Shown one piece after another: positions 35,458-48,050 of a stretch of DNA of 64,000 nt; within the stretch, counting starts at the first letter, position 1, and the number at the start of each line of letters is the position of its first letter. Below the pieces are notes generated by a model, which saw only the letters and a list, made by a program, of their open reading frames with translations, was not told the DNA's origin and made no database searches. The stretch is taken from NCBI GenBank assembly GCA_944472135.2, contig OX235270.1, positions 120,233,842 to 120,297,841 of the forward strand, written 5' to 3'. Source of the stretch: Trichobilharzia regenti (Eukaryota > Platyhelminthes > Trematoda > Strigeidida > Schistosomatidae). Made by a program: the position numbers and the translations under genes.

Positions 35458-36000
35458 TTACTTCATTTGTACAACTTTGTTTTCTGTAGTCCTGAAGATT
35501 TGCAGCCAAGGTGGATGTTTAGTTGCGAAGCTTTTATAGTCCATCTTGAAAACAACTTCAGCGCTAATTTCAGCTTGAAGTGAACTTTTGAAATTGCCCG
35601 TTGATGAAATGTCTTCTCCTTGGTGAAATTGACTGCGATTAGTTATCTCCAAAGGTTCTCTTATAAATGTATTCACTTGTGTAATAATGTGTTGACATTG
35701 ATGCTCTCGTTGTCCGTTATTCGACGTTTTCATCATGTGTCCCATATTTTTACTGAATTCGACCTACATCCACATACTGAATACCTGAAAAATCGATCTG
35801 AGTGCCAGGCCTCCAAGAATTCTCTGGCATAATCTACGTTTCCTTTGTCTTAGATGCTTATATTATTCCAGTTGAATTGATGCTTATAGTCGTACAAGTG
35901 ACCTGATATGAATAACTGTACGTCTTTTGACTGCTGGTGATACCCTCCATTCTCATTGCCGTATGTATTTCAGATGTCAAACGAATGTTTTGTAAATAGT
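35458..36000 (-). mobile_element. PLE GIY-YIG C-terminal remnant (fourth PLE family)
   Basis: On the minus strand at about 35,790-35,960 the frame reads 'HLYDYKHQFNWNNISI', a stop, then 'DYAREFLEAWHSD'. The H-x(5)-H-FNWDN and REFLEAW motifs are typical of the C-terminal half of the GIY-YIG domain in one PLE lineage. A 95-codon minus frame (35,458-35,745) follows, in another frame, and may be the decayed C-terminal extension. RT absent. Confidence 0.6.
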
Positions 36001-36807
36001 CTCGAGAGGTTCATGCGTTTTTTATGTCACACTATTTATTACCAATACGGATGACTTTTAGTTATTCTTATTAGTTATTATTATTGAATCCAGATAACTC
36101 ATTCTATAACTGCAACTAATTGGCAACTCATATACTTAAATTTAATCTCGAAAATATTGTTCACCTTTCAGAAAGCCTCTAGTATACTACCATCTCTAAA
36201 AGCAGTAGTCAAAGTGAAGAAAGATGTGTGGTCACTCTGAATAATTCAATGGGATTTAGGTGACATATTCTCCTTGTCAGAATAACATTTTTGACCTAAG
36301 TAGTTCATTCTTAATAAATTAATACAAAACGTGCTACATGTTATTCTGCGCATAACACATGATTTATTCATCATTACTACAACTACTGAATTGCATATAC
36401 TGAAGGTTAGGCATGTAAAACAAGATAGTAACACTAAGCAGTTTTCTTTGCAATTTTATGTTCTGGCCCATAAATTAGAAAATGCTTGTTTGTTATTTTA
36501 GTGTTAAGGGTCACCTTAAGGTTACATATGACCCTCAGAATTCTCCTCTGCTATCGTTGTGTTTATTAATGCATGCCTTACTATAATTTATAAGGGTGAA
36601 ATAAATTCCATGTTTTATGTATTCGGTTTTCAGTTGTTGGTTTTTATGACCATGCTTGTATTTACTGCATAGATTCACATGTTACTTAGACTTTTTACAA
36701 CTCTGAATTTTTTTTAAACCTCAACTCTATTAGTAGTTTTACTTGGTCAGTGACAACTGGAGACATAATAAACGTTCTATTCCACGCAGATAACTAAGCA
36801 AAAATAA
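36001..36807. other. Unassigned AT-rich DNA
   Basis: No gene or recognised repeat was seen. Confidence 0.5.
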
Positions 36808-38395
36808 ATTCTACCAAACAACTAGGCACCTATCGGGCAAAAGTTCGACACAGATTAAGCCAGTAAAGGATGACAATGGAAAGTCAATCACCGAAGAGTT
36901 GGAGCGAAAAAAACACTGGGCTGAACACTTCAAAAGACTTCTAAATCGACCGCCGCTTATAACGCGCCCAACAATACCAACAACTGAAGTAGAACTATCA
37001 GTGAACATCGACCCCCCGACGAAATCAGAAGTCGTGAATGCAAACAAGATGCTAAAAGCTGGTAAAGCAGCAGGACCAGATGGAATCCCAGCAGAAGCAT
37101 TGAAAATGGACCCGGAGACAACACTGAACTTGATGACACCACTACTGGAGAAGGTGTGAAAAGAGGGCAAAGTACCCGAGGATTGGAAGAACAGCTACTT
37201 ATTCAAACTTCCAAAGAAAGGAGACTTAAGTCAATGTAAAAACTGGCGTGGAATTATGCTTCTGTCCATCCCAAGCAAGATACTAAGTCGCATCATCCTG
37301 GAGAGAATCAAACAAGCCCTAGATGAAAAACTTCGTCCGGAACAGGCCGGATTCAGGAGAAATAAGTCATGTATTGATCAAATTGCCACTCTACGGATCA
37401 TCAGTGAACAGAGCTTGGAATGCCAGTCACCTCCCTATCTCAACTTCATCGACTTTGAAAAGACCTTCGATATCGTTGATCGAGAGGTCATCTGGAAACT
37501 ACTTCGCTACTAAGGGGTCCCATCGACAATTATACATCTCATCCAACAGTTATACGACAATGCTGCATTCCAAGTAATTCACAACGGGAAACTTACGGAA
37601 GCCTTTGAATTGAGGACGGGAGTGAGGCAGAACTGTCTATTATCGCCAATGATCTTCCTGATTGCAGTTGATTGGATAATGCGACAGACAACGGAAACCA
37701 ACGAAGGAACAGGCATAAAATGGACTCACACAAAAAACTTGGAGGATCTGGAATTCGCCGATGATATATGCCTGATTTCCCACAAACTGGAAGATATGCA
37801 AATGAAAAGCAACAAGCTGGCAAGAAAGAATTGGAAAAGCGAGACAAGCTTTCATTACTCTCAAGTCTGTGTGGAAGTCAACAGCACTCAGCATCAAAAA
37901 TAAGATCCGGATTTTCAACTCCAATGTAAAGTCAGTCAGTGCCATTATACGGATCAGAGACTTGGCCAGCGCGTCATAAAGAGCATCTCAAACAAACTTC
38001 AGACCTTCATTAACAGTTGTCTTCGCTCAATACTCAAGATCAGATGGACAGAAAAGATCAGCAACAGGGAGGGATCTCTAGCAAACAACGAACCAGCCAG
38101 AAACCGATTGTGAAACAAATAGGCAGGAAGAAATGGAGATGGATTGACCATACGCTGAGGAAACCATCAAGTTACATCACTAGACAAGCCATTGCTCGAA
38201 TGGAACCCGAAAGGGAAGCGACGAGTTGGTCGTCAATGCAAGGGTAACTTGGAGGAGGTCATGTGAAGACGAGATGAAAGCATGTGGACAGACTTGGAGC
38301 GGGGTGAAAAAGTTGGCAGGAAACAGAAGGCAATGGAGATGTACAGCTAAAGCCCTATTTTCCTCCAGGAATTAAAGGATATAATAATAATCTTG
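36808..38395 (+). pseudogene. RTE-clade LINE ORF2: reverse transcriptase, 5'-truncated
   Basis: The longest RTE copy. The encoded protein would be the endonuclease/reverse transcriptase that copies LINE RNA at a nicked target. Reading starts inside ORF2 (YQTTRHLSGK), so the endonuclease domain is missing. One frame then runs with only stops, not shifts, to about 37,903: 'AGKAAGPDGIPAEALK' (RT start), 'EDWKNSYLFKLPKKGD', 'RPEQAGFRRNKSCIDQ', 'YLNFIDFEKTFDIVDRE' (first catalytic Asp), 'GVRQNCLLSP' and 'LEDLEFADDICLISHKLEDM' (FADD at about 37,753-37,764). Stops replace Trp near 37,158 and Tyr near 37,512. Past 37,860 a stretch is deleted or shifted, then the C-terminal part and 3' tail follow, ending in AAT repeats. 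Inactive, but both RT catalytic motifs survive. Confidence 0.92.
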
Positions 38396-38559
38396 AATAT
38401 AATGAATCCTTTCTTCGTGCTCTATTTCTCAAACACTCTGTCATCTCGTACATAAGTATACTGTGATTGTTTGAAAATTCAACTGTTTACCACTTTGTAT
38501 TCATGTTTATTGTTCTAATAGTGTATTATATGCTGCACAGTTAGAATTTTTGAGTCTGT

Positions 38560-38720
38560 AAATTCCTTCTCAGCTGTAAAGTGTTAAAAAGAACCTGAAA
38601 GCACCGTGTTCGATTCTTGTTAAATTCAAAATCCTCAACTAGGAACAAAACGGATGTCTAGTGCTCCCTTATTTACAATAGTTCCCCACTCCTCTCTATT
38701 CATGGTGAAATGAAGCACTT
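38560..38720 (+). mobile_element. Hammerhead-bearing tRNA-like SINE, decayed
   Basis: B box-like 'ccgtgttcgattcttg' is followed by 'cctcaactaggaacaaaacg' and 'gatgtctagtgctccc', the stem II, GAAA and cleavage-site region of the family seen at 39.2 and 62.03 kb, with GACGAAA changed to GAACAAA. Confidence 0.45.
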
Positions 38721-39109
38721 CATATCACAATAAACAGGAAGTAGTTGAGGTACGTCAACACAGAAATGGTATGTATCGCGTTTATATTCAGTTTGATGCA
38801 TGCTATAAAACTTATTGCGTTGTTGTATTAGCGAACACCTTGAATAGACCAACTGTATATCTCATTGAGAAAGCATAAGTTGATTTAAGTGTTACTGATG
38901 AATTCTGTCTGGGATTTTTTTTCTGTAGGTGCCTTAAAAATAAACCCAAATCAACAACTTAAAACCCTTCATATAAGAATAGGATTTTGGTACTATCCTA
39001 AAGAGGAATCTCTTGATAGAGTAACTTTGCTTATGGACAGTTGAGAGAATGCTTCTCTTGCAACACTTCATTCTACTTTCAAAGCGTGATGCAAATTGGC
39101 AGAATTCGG
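38721..39109. other. Unassigned AT-rich DNA
   Basis: Nothing was recognised. Confidence 0.45.
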
Positions 39110-39310
39110 GATGCATGGGTCTTTGGATGATATCCCACTTACCGAAAGGTCTACAAGGTCGACTTGTAACCAGGAGGTCCTGCGTTCCCACTCTATGGAT
39201 GCATACTAACGAACAGTCCCAAACTAGGACGAAACAGCTGTCTAGTACTCATTGGTTTCCTAACATTTCTGTAACTGATGTCAGTTCATTATAAAACCTG
39301 TGACCAATCA
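39110..39310 (+). mobile_element. Hammerhead-bearing tRNA-like SINE
   Basis: The tRNA-like head ('ggtctacaaggtcgacttgt', 'gcgttcccactc') is followed by 'acagtcccaaactaggac' and 'gaaacagctgtctagtactc'. Stem II (GTCC/GGAC), GAAA, a short stem III and the UC cleavage position are all there, but the CUGANGA strand is mutated. Downstream 'aactgatgtcagttcattat' matches the copies at 41.0 and 62.1 kb. The minus-strand open frame here is spurious. Confidence 0.65.
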
Positions 39311-40974
39311 AATCCCTGCAGAACGACACTAGGAAAGTAAGTCGATGAGACCTTGACAGAAGTTGCCTCTAATTTCTCAGGTGAATGACTAACTTGAAAA
39401 AGACGACAAACTTGGAAAAATCTAAATAATTATAATGTATTCATATACAACCAGTCACACAATAAAGTGAGAGCGAGTTCAGGTTCTTAAAAGCATTATA
39501 GACTCATGGTATATGAAATCAGTCATTGAATTCCTGTTCGTCGAATCTACGCCCAATATGTGCCATAAAAATGATGCAGCGTTTGTAACAGAGATGTAAT
39601 AAATATTATTATAAAAGGATAGGAAATTGCATGAATAAAATCTGAGATTATGTGAGCACCATTACGTGTCATCAGTGAACAATAATGTATCAAAGTGTTT
39701 TAGCAAACAAACTTATTCTATTATGTGGTTTCCAACCCTAATCTACCTCCATTTCTACCCTAACCTGAGCCTTACTCTAGCTTCATACCCTAAACGAGGG
39801 TCATTGGAAGAGAAAGTCAACACGTCTGTGAGGAATTGATGGTTGCTGTCGCAAAATCTTAAAGAAGTATATCCTGTCTAATATTCTCATAATTCTGTCA
39901 GCATTCTTTTGCACTGAATATGATGTTATTCACCAAGTTTGACTGGCTCACCAAAACTGACCAGTGAGGTCATTTTGAGTCGGTATCTTGTAGTGTAATT
40001 TTGCCGTGATAGTTTAACTGAACTGATTACAGATTCAGGTTACTTAGACTTTGCTCTCAACCCACATACAGATTCATTTCCTTCACATGACAAATCAAAA
40101 TTTCGAAACGTCAAAATACATTCTCGATAGAAGAATAACTTTTTCTCTGTACATAATAAGCTATTTAATATTCTTTGATATACTCCAAAAAAAATGTTAC
40201 AGATAATATAATTTCGTGTGTATTGTTGTCTCATTTACTCAGTATTCACTTATGCTTCATATAACTGGTCAATAATATAATTCGATTTAGCGCTTTTCTC
40301 CTGTTAAGTGTTTACGGGTGATATGGTGCTTTCTTTAATCACTACTGCTTTTGAGATAATTTGTTATTAACATTTACTATGTGCATTTATTTCACGCATA
40401 CACTAACAACGCTCAGTCTTAAAAGCTGGCCTTCTGTTTCATCTTTAGTTATTGATCTAATTGCTGTCATTATCAGTTCGCTAAATTCACTCTATAGCAA
40501 GTCTGATTTATACTACTGATTTATGTGAGCAGTCGGAAAGTACTCACGATAACAAAGTAGTGCTTACTAATGGGATCAATATGATGTTACGGCTGTTTTG
40601 TTCATATGAGACTGAGCCGATTAGAAATGCACCCGAGTCGACTCAGCTAAGAGAATTGGATCAGTTCAAACCAACCGAATTCTATTAGGCTTGCTGAACC
40701 ACCTGAAAGTATTCTTTTCATTAAAGCAAATCTATCAAATTCTCAAAGTGAGTCATAGTCAGGTATATCTGGAATCTGGAAAAGACCGCTTTTACTCTGA
40801 GATTTAATACAACTCTTTCAAAGCGTGAAAACAAGGTCCCGTGGAGTTCTTAACAATCAGCAGTGTTTTTCAATTCGGTACACAATGAAGTCACGAACCG
40901 AAATAATGCAATAAAATACCCTGCATTGTGCATATTTTAAACCATCTAGACGCATTTTGATGAATATCTAAAAT
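39311..40974. other. Unassigned AT-rich DNA
   Basis: No gene or recognised repeat was seen. Confidence 0.5.
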
Positions 40975-41110
40975 AGAAACAAATATGTTAGTTACTGCCC
41001 ATCCCAAACTATGACGAAACAACTGAATGTCCAGTACTCCGTGTTGGTTTTCCAGTGGTTCTCTAACCGATGTCAGCTCATTATGAAATCCTGTAGTCAA
41101 TTAGTCAAAT
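40975..41110 (+). mobile_element. Hammerhead-bearing SINE, 5'-truncated
   Basis: Only the hammerhead 3' half and the body remain: 'catcccaaactatgacgaaa', 'caactgaatgtccagtactc', 'ggttttccagtggttctcta', 'ccgatgtcagctcattatga'. It aligns with 39,215-39,300 and 62,035-62,125. Confidence 0.6.
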
Positions 41111-44100
41111 CCCTACAAACTAATACTTGAATATGAAAATAAATTTATTGACAACTTCAATTTACACTCATGAGGAACTCAACTTAATAAAATTTCTGAC
41201 TTGAAGAAAGTTTGATCATTGTCTACTCCGGTTGTTTTTCATTTTCTCTCATGATACGAAAATATGTAACTTCTTTCGACAAACATCTCTCGCGATACAA
41301 GTAGATGAATAATTGTGGAAACACAGTAAATATTCGTGTCAAAGTTAATATCAAGTCATACATAAGTACGGTAAATTAAGTGTTTAATAACTGTAACCAA
41401 CTAGGAGCGTGTCAACAATGTGCATTTAGCTCTCATACTCAACCTAATTTATGTACGAAATGACAAACTTCAGCACAAAGGCTGTGATGCCGAAAATTAG
41501 GAAATACTTGCAGATTCAAAAAAGACCACTTTAATCATAAACATGTGTGAAAATCATATTTGCATAAATCTCAGCAAATTCGAAATGGATAATTCAATTT
41601 CATTGGGATTTATATGAGTATAATCTTTACATATATATACTATTTTTGACGCACTGATGAATATTGGTGGAACAACTATTCAGTAAAATACTGATCAAAG
41701 TCCTTATAAATTACTTTAATCATAACACTACTCAATTTTTATGACTTCAGTTTTCACTTCTTCAGTGTCACATGTATAGTACGGTAGGATAAAAGCAAAT
41801 ATCTTATATATGCATAACTTTGAATTGAATTTTTGATTTTCCCGTCGATTGATTGGACCGAAGTGCTCGGTCTCAGGTTGACCTGTCGGCTTCTTGTGCA
41901 GATGCTTCGACGATGTCTGCATAACTTTGTTAAAAATACTGAGAAATAAGGAGCTGTAGACACTGATGTTCATTCAGAAAACATATATTTACTGACCAGT
42001 CTCTGCCTCCAGTTTATTATATTACCTTTTACATCCTGCTGTGTGAATGCGCTTAACTCTGCTAGTTAAATCAGCAGTAATTTAACAATGTATGAGACAT
42101 CTGATAAATAAATCGGTCACTGAAGAGTAATGAATATCATGTGTGTTTAGTACTTGTTCATGCTACTGACTGAGGTCTACCAGTCAAGTTTACATTGTGG
42201 GTATCAAACTAGCTGACACACCATCGTGGTGAACTTTGAAATGATGTTAGGAGGTTAGAGACAGTCCACAGTAAGAACGTTAAAACTAGATTTAGTGCCT
42301 ACTGACATCCGTGAAAAAGGCATATCTACGAAATCAACGAATCTAATTTCTCCTTTCAGATTCAGATTCACGTCTTTCAGTGATATAGCGATTGGCACTA
42401 TAAGTGAAGTATCCTTAATAAACTTATCCTATGATGAACAGACTTCAGAATTCGTTTGCCCATAATTTCCGATTTCTCCATATCGCTATGCAAGTCACCA
42501 CCATAAGCTGGTTTGTAAGTTTTCTTACACCATTCTTGGTTAACCTCACTCGTAAAAATTCCTCATTTAAATTCCAATGAACTTAGTCTGAAGTTAACCA
42601 CTGGTTTACTGTGAACTGAGATCGATTTCCGGGATTTATGCAGGTTTGGCTGATTTATATATATATATATATATAATATATATATAAGCTCCAGAAAAGT
42701 ATGTGGTGGGTAGAACCCGGTTTGATTTTGTTCGACTTAACTTTTAGTTATATCACACTGTCACTGATACCCACCGAGCCATTTGTCATAACCTTTCGCT
42801 TTTCCTCTTTACAATGCACATTATATGATGTTTGTCAGCATTCTGAATTAGATAATGACAAATACAGGAAATGAGATAATAAATTACTAAAGTTTTCTGA
42901 TTTCACGTTAAAAAAATATTTTTTTCTGTCTTATGAGAATGGGTTTTTCAGGAAACCAATCATTATATAATATAGAATTTATTACCGACAGGTTACTCAC
43001 ACACTTAGGTAACAAATCTGCTGTTTCACTTCTATACACAGAAGTATTTTCTCAGTGTACTACAATAGGATGTGTAGCTTACACTGTTAGGCACGCTCAG
43101 TCATCAGAACGAGTTAACTAATTCCTGTAGGAATCACAAAATTGGTAGATGACTGTTTTCGTTAGCTGCTCTCCATTAGTCTTCGAAATTCCATAACAAA
43201 TCTTGTAGGAGAAAAACAGTACATCATTCCAAAGTATACATCGGTTTTTAGCTGACTTCTTAGACTTTAAACAAAAAGTGATTTAAGAACATGTTTGAGT
43301 GCTCATCAATTCAAGTATCAAGAATTTCAGCGTAGTATATTACTTTTACGAGAATATCTTTCATCAGAACCAGAGATAATTTTCGTTCGTCCAGATTTCG
43401 TTTGAGGCCAACACATAATTACAATTACTACTTGATGGCGGCCTGCTTAAATCATTGGGCTACCGAAATTACTTTCCTCCAAAATGCTTAATTTCATCTG
43501 GATTTATCGTTGTTTTAATCTTCCAGTTATATCAAATGACTTATACATAAACTTGCGCGATGATTTAACTTTCTCCCAAGTAAACGCTGTACAATTCTTC
43601 AACGAAATGAAGATATACTTCAGATTATTACTTTACATGTGAATCCTGTGTGAAGAAAAAAGTACTTTGGATCTGAATATGCTGAAAATTTTTGTACCGC
43701 ATACTAGCATACTGTTTTAAATAAAGCTTTACCATTATTATTATTATTACTACTTTTTATTAATTACTCATAAATGAATTTCACACGTGATATACGTTCA
43801 CTATCTAATTACCTGAAGTGGTGAGCAAACAAAAACCGGAGACGTTTAAAAACGATTACATTCGACGGAAAAGTTGCCACTGTTAGAGCCATGGGTAGTA
43901 ATTGAAAAAAAGCTGCAGGTGGTTACATAATACCTGACTGCATTAGTAAATTAAGTATTGTAAATTTTGTGTTATCTCATGAAATCCCTTTTCAACAGCC
44001 ACAAAAAGAATGAAATTCCCATAAGTAATAATTACACATTATTTTTCCACTTGAGATGATTTGCGTTTTTCTTTTTTTGGTTTTACCTTAGGTTACTTAG

Positions 44101-44141
44101 CATAAATAATATTTTGTTTACGAGATGGGAGGTTCAGTAAG
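41111..44141. other. Unassigned AT-rich DNA
   Basis: A 3-kb stretch without recognised genes or repeats. It holds an (AT)n tract at about 42,655-42,687 and an ATT run near 43,735-43,750. The plus frame at 42,933-43,121 has no recognisable domain. Confidence 0.45.
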
Positions 44142-44580
44142 TCCATATTAGATAAATTCATTTCAACAATTACACAGAGATGCAGTATTAACAATTGGAT
44201 GACGTCTCAAAGATAAATCATTGCTCATAATCATATCAATTTAGTCACACGTTTTCACAATTTGTCTTCAGTATATTTTCCCTCTTTGTGTCTCTCCGAA
44301 TTCCCTTTGTCTTTTGTTGCTACTTTCCATATCTCCGATGTAAGCTTTGAGTCATTCCGACTGTCTAGTGTTGAATCGATAAGGGAAGCTTCAGTGAATA
44401 ACCTGTCTCTCCACCTAACTATATTACTTTTTAATACTCTCACCCTGTACCGCCCTATTTCGTGATTACGTGTAAGTGAATGCAGTGCAGTGAGTGAACT
44501 TTTTTTTAGGTTATTTAACTTAGAAGGGTCAATTATTCTAGATCTAGCTAAATTCTTATTTTCCAATAATCTAGTTGGTA
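44142..44580 (-). mobile_element. Inverted PLE 3' end (left arm of 44-46 kb element)
   Basis: On the minus strand, frame 44,255-44,566 reads 'SLTRNHEIGRYRVRVLKS', then 'SRNDSKLTSEIWKVATKD', matching the end of the PLE coding region beside the terminal repeat at 15.5 kb. It is followed by a terminal repeat (44,142-44,267) that is the inverse of the one at 45,973-46,084. So a PLE 3' end sits head to head with the larger copy that starts at 44.65 kb. Confidence 0.65.
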
Positions 44581-44649
44581 TTTGGTAAATTATATTGTTT
44601 TTCTTAATTGTAGCTATTCGGTTCTTAGGCCGGATAAGCCTCAGGTAGA

Positions 44650-46135
44650 ATTCTCAATTTGGCTGGAATTAGGGTGACATTTAAACCAAACAACTATCTC
44701 AGAGATAAACATTATCGGCTTAAGGACCCAGTAGATCCAATTAGGGAAAATAATATAACAATGAAGACCACTATACCAAATAGCAGAGGTAATAGTACAT
44801 CTGCTACGGTATCAAAAGAAAATTTACCAAGGTTTATATTTGAAGGCTATTGTTTCCGTCAAGTTGATGGTGTTGTTATGGAAAGTCTGTTAGGGCCCCT
44901 TTTAGCAGATGTTTGTATTTTGTACATTGAGAATTCATAGGAGGATTCAATCGAAAATGTGCCTTTTTATAGAAGGTATGTAGATGATATTGTAATCATC
45001 AGTGATAAGTCTTAATCTGCCACCTCAATTTTAAATCGAGTGAATAAATTTCAGAATAGCACATCACTTACATCTGTACAGGATGAAGATAATTGTTTAT
45101 CTTTCCTAGACATATTGCTTAGTCGACGGCTTGATGAGTCAATAAAAAGATATATTTATAGAAAGCCTACCTGGACAGGACAGTATCTTAATTACCACAG
45201 TTTCTGCCGTGTTCGATACAAAAGAGCCTTAGTAGGGTGTCTCTTCAGTAGAATCCAATGAATACGCACCCAAGACACACTTGATGAAGAAGAAAGAAAG
45301 TTGACACAAACTCTGGTTGATAATAGTTATCCAGACAAGTTCATCGGGAGATAAAAAGTAGTCAGAACACCAAGACTCACTCTCCAACTCATACCTAAGA
45401 AACACGTGTATATCAAGCTACCCTATATGAGGGATCATAGCAGCTAGATAACTGGACAAAGACTGGACGCTGCTGTAAAAAGACTTTTTATGCAGCTAAT
45501 ATCATAATAATTGAGAATGTGAAGCCAATATATCTATCTAAGCCCTTTGAATGTGCGAAAAATGTCACATCCCACTGTATTCACCCATTTGAATGTACGT
45601 GTGGACACACATGCATAGGGAGGACTCATCGATCTCTGCAAGTAAGGACTGGCTTCAGAGCATGTTCCTAAATGGCTCCAAAAACAAATGGAATCTTCAG
45701 AACCCATTAATGGTGAGATCGAAAGACCTAGCTATTCTACTGCGAAACATGTTATAGAGATAGGACATAAAATTGACGTTTACAGATCTTCTAAACTTAT
45801 CTATAAAACGCGTTTGGGGCGTATCTTGAAGTTTCTGGAAGCCCTGGCAATTAGAAAATTAATATAACTTACCAAATTTCATGTAATGACCTTGAAGTCA
45901 ATTACATAGATGGCAACAAAGTGGCAACAAACAACAAAAGAGACAGAAGGAGAGAATATATATATACATATATGAGACAAATTGTGAAAACGTGTGACTA
46001 AATCGACATGATTTTGAGCAATACGTCATCCAGTTGTTAATACTGCATCACTGTGTAATTATTAAAACGAACTTATCTAATATGGAATTACAGCCTATCA
46101 CAGTGCCCAAGTTCTACTTTTATATTAAGTCCGAC
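44650..46135 (+). pseudogene. Penelope-like element, RT and GIY-YIG, decayed (second family)
   Basis: PLEs encode a telomerase-related RT joined to a GIY-YIG endonuclease. Here the N-terminal part is missing. From 44.65 kb the plus frame gives 'VDGVVMESLLGPLLADV' (RT motif B, altered from the usual MGSPLSP), 'YRRYVDDIVIISD' (catalytic YVDD at about 44,977-44,988), 'LSFLDILLSRRLDES', 'YRKPTWTGQYLNYHSF' and 'NSYPDKFIGR'. In a shifted frame near 45.59-45.64 kb comes 'CGHTCIGRTHRSLQVR' (GIY-YIG), then 'AKHVIEIGHKIDVYR' and 'FLEALAIRKLI'. In-frame stops lie near 44,938 and 45,014, with frameshifts further on. The terminal repeat spans about 45,940-46,135. Clearly a different family from the copy at 58-60.7 kb. 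Confidence 0.85.
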
Positions 46136-46624
46136 TGTTTTCCTATTCATTAAACGTTCCCGTGTCTCAGACCAATTTTTTATTGGGACAGTTTACAGCT
46201 AATCTATTTGGCATAACATGGAGTATAAGTCATTCACCAAACCGATTTTAATTATGTTTCACTCTGAGGAGATAGAAATCTAAACGTATATTCGGTCATG
46301 AACTGAAATCTGTCACAGAAATACTGTGAGCTAGCAAGCATTGGATAGTTGTCTCATTCTAGTTCTGAAGCTTTTGGTAAACAGCTTCCACCTCTCCACC
46401 TATGATTGAACTGAGAACCATTATTCATGCAGAGAGACAAGTCGGTTGAATTAATTCGTTAGGAAATCAACATTGAAATTAATCAAAAACCTGTTCAATT
46501 CAACAAATACAAACATGACAGTTTAATTTATACATTTTGATAATTACTGCAAACAATTTTACTAGCTTAAAAACGTCTGAAATTTCTTCCTGTAGTTAGT
46601 CGAAATATCATTATTTGTTACATA
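46136..46624. other. Unassigned AT-rich DNA
   Basis: No gene or recognised repeat was seen. Confidence 0.45.
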
Positions 46625-46800
46625 GTTAAAGGCAGTCGGCAGGAAGCTTTGGACCTAGGTTTCTTGTTAGTTGGCACTTGTCAGGAAAGCGTATCTGCAA
46701 CCCTGAAGGAACTCATGTCCCTTGGGAGATTCGAATCCGCGTCAACCACTGCTGCAAACCTGACTGATAGAATTCAGCCTGCACCAAAGAAAGGACTAGA
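46625..46800 (-). repeat. tRNA-like dispersed repeat
   Basis: The plus strand opens 'ggcagtcggcaggaagcttt', like 11,935, and contains 'gggagattcgaatccgcg', the complement of a pol III B box, 100 bp further on. I read it as an old tRNA-headed SINE in minus orientation, of a family separate from types A and B. Confidence 0.4.
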
Positions 46801-47889
46801 CATGTCGCACTAGTTACTAGTGTCCAATCAAAATGATTATTTTTTTTTTAACTGAACTTACAGACTACAGAATTATTTTTAGTGATAAGTGTACAACAAA
46901 TAGTTCTCCTTATTAATCCGATTACCATTATCTTGCATAACCAGTGTTTCATTTTATCTGTAAGTAAATGTTACACAGAGTTAATCATAGTTTCAGTGAC
47001 TGTAAAACAGTAACTTGCTTGGGATTTGTTTTATGCAGGTGGCTTAATAGATGTCTTATCAAGCTATACGTATTAAAAAGAGCATAACGTTTTAGCTAGG
47101 TGGCATCATTATTATTACTACTAACGGTTGAACTGTACCATCCTTAGATAGTTAACCAGAGGATTAAGTAAGAATTTGCTCATCGATCTAGTGAGCACGT
47201 TTAGTTCACAAAACAAGTGAACACACACCTCCTTTTGTGATTTACGATGCGAATTTTAATTAAGAGAACAGATCGTTGGATAAAAACAGTTCATGCGAAT
47301 TGAATAATCACTGGTTATTTTTGCACCTATATAGTCTTACGACCAGCAGACGTCTATCAACAGAGTGCGCCAAAATGGTCACCAAGTTACATGACTTAGT
47401 AGTTCAGTAGAATGCGATGTATTTTAATTTTCATTCGCTTGGACTCTGCTTGCCCTGACAACAAACACTGAGGAAACTGATTTCGCTACTGAGATTCTAA
47501 CATGTATCATTCACACCGGGAAAGAGTCATCGACCTAACTAATGTGTAGCATAAATTCCCATTCAGTTAGGAGTGTGGCTTGTCTAAGTCAACAAATAAA
47601 TCTGATTGACGAGAGACATAAATTATGGTCTTGTTTTAATAACTGGATTAAATCTTTCAAATCTTTCAGCAGATTACATTAGTACAAACATTCTTCTCTA
47701 AAACTTATGTCTTAGAGAAATTCTAATAATTATCTTTAAGCGACAGGGATGCTTCTATAAAGTTTAAGCTTTGAAATTTTATGTTTCACAGAATAATCAA
47801 AATTTCTTCGAGTAGCAAAACAAAAAAACAAAAATCTTTGATCCACAGGAACTCCAAATTTGTCATCAAAGTTCATATTTCTTTGTTGT
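46801..47889. other. Unassigned AT-rich DNA
   Basis: No gene or recognised repeat was seen. Confidence 0.45.
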
Positions 47890-48050
47890 TTCTGACTAGC
47901 AGTGGAATCCAAGATGCACATTTCATCCTGTATGTGACTGATCAGCTGGATGTAACTGAGTGACGGAGTTCTCACTGCTGGAAACGATACCTAGCACTCA
48001 TCATTTTAAGCTCAAAAACGTCATCAACTAGGCCAGTCAGCAACAGAAAC
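47890..48050 (-). mobile_element. Smα-type SINE with hammerhead ribozyme relic
   Basis: On the minus strand a tRNA-like head carries A box 'tggcctagttgatgacg' and B box-like 'ggtatcgtttccagcag'. It is followed by the Smα hammerhead region: 'ccagctgatcagtcac', 'acaggatgaaatgtgcatct', 'tggattccactgct' (about 47,903-47,952). Compared with the active Smα ribozyme, the CUGAUGA core reads CUGAUCA (the essential G8 changed) and stem II has lost pairing, so it should not cleave. The minus-strand open frame here is not a gene. Confidence 0.7.

Noticed and set aside
35620..35832. 70-codon plus-strand frame
   Set aside because: Antisense to the PLE GIY-YIG C-terminal remnant.
47736..47975. 79-codon minus-strand open frame that looks protein-like and follows an AG
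   Set aside because: Most of it overlaps the hammerhead region of an Smα-type SINE; the apparent residues come from the repeat.
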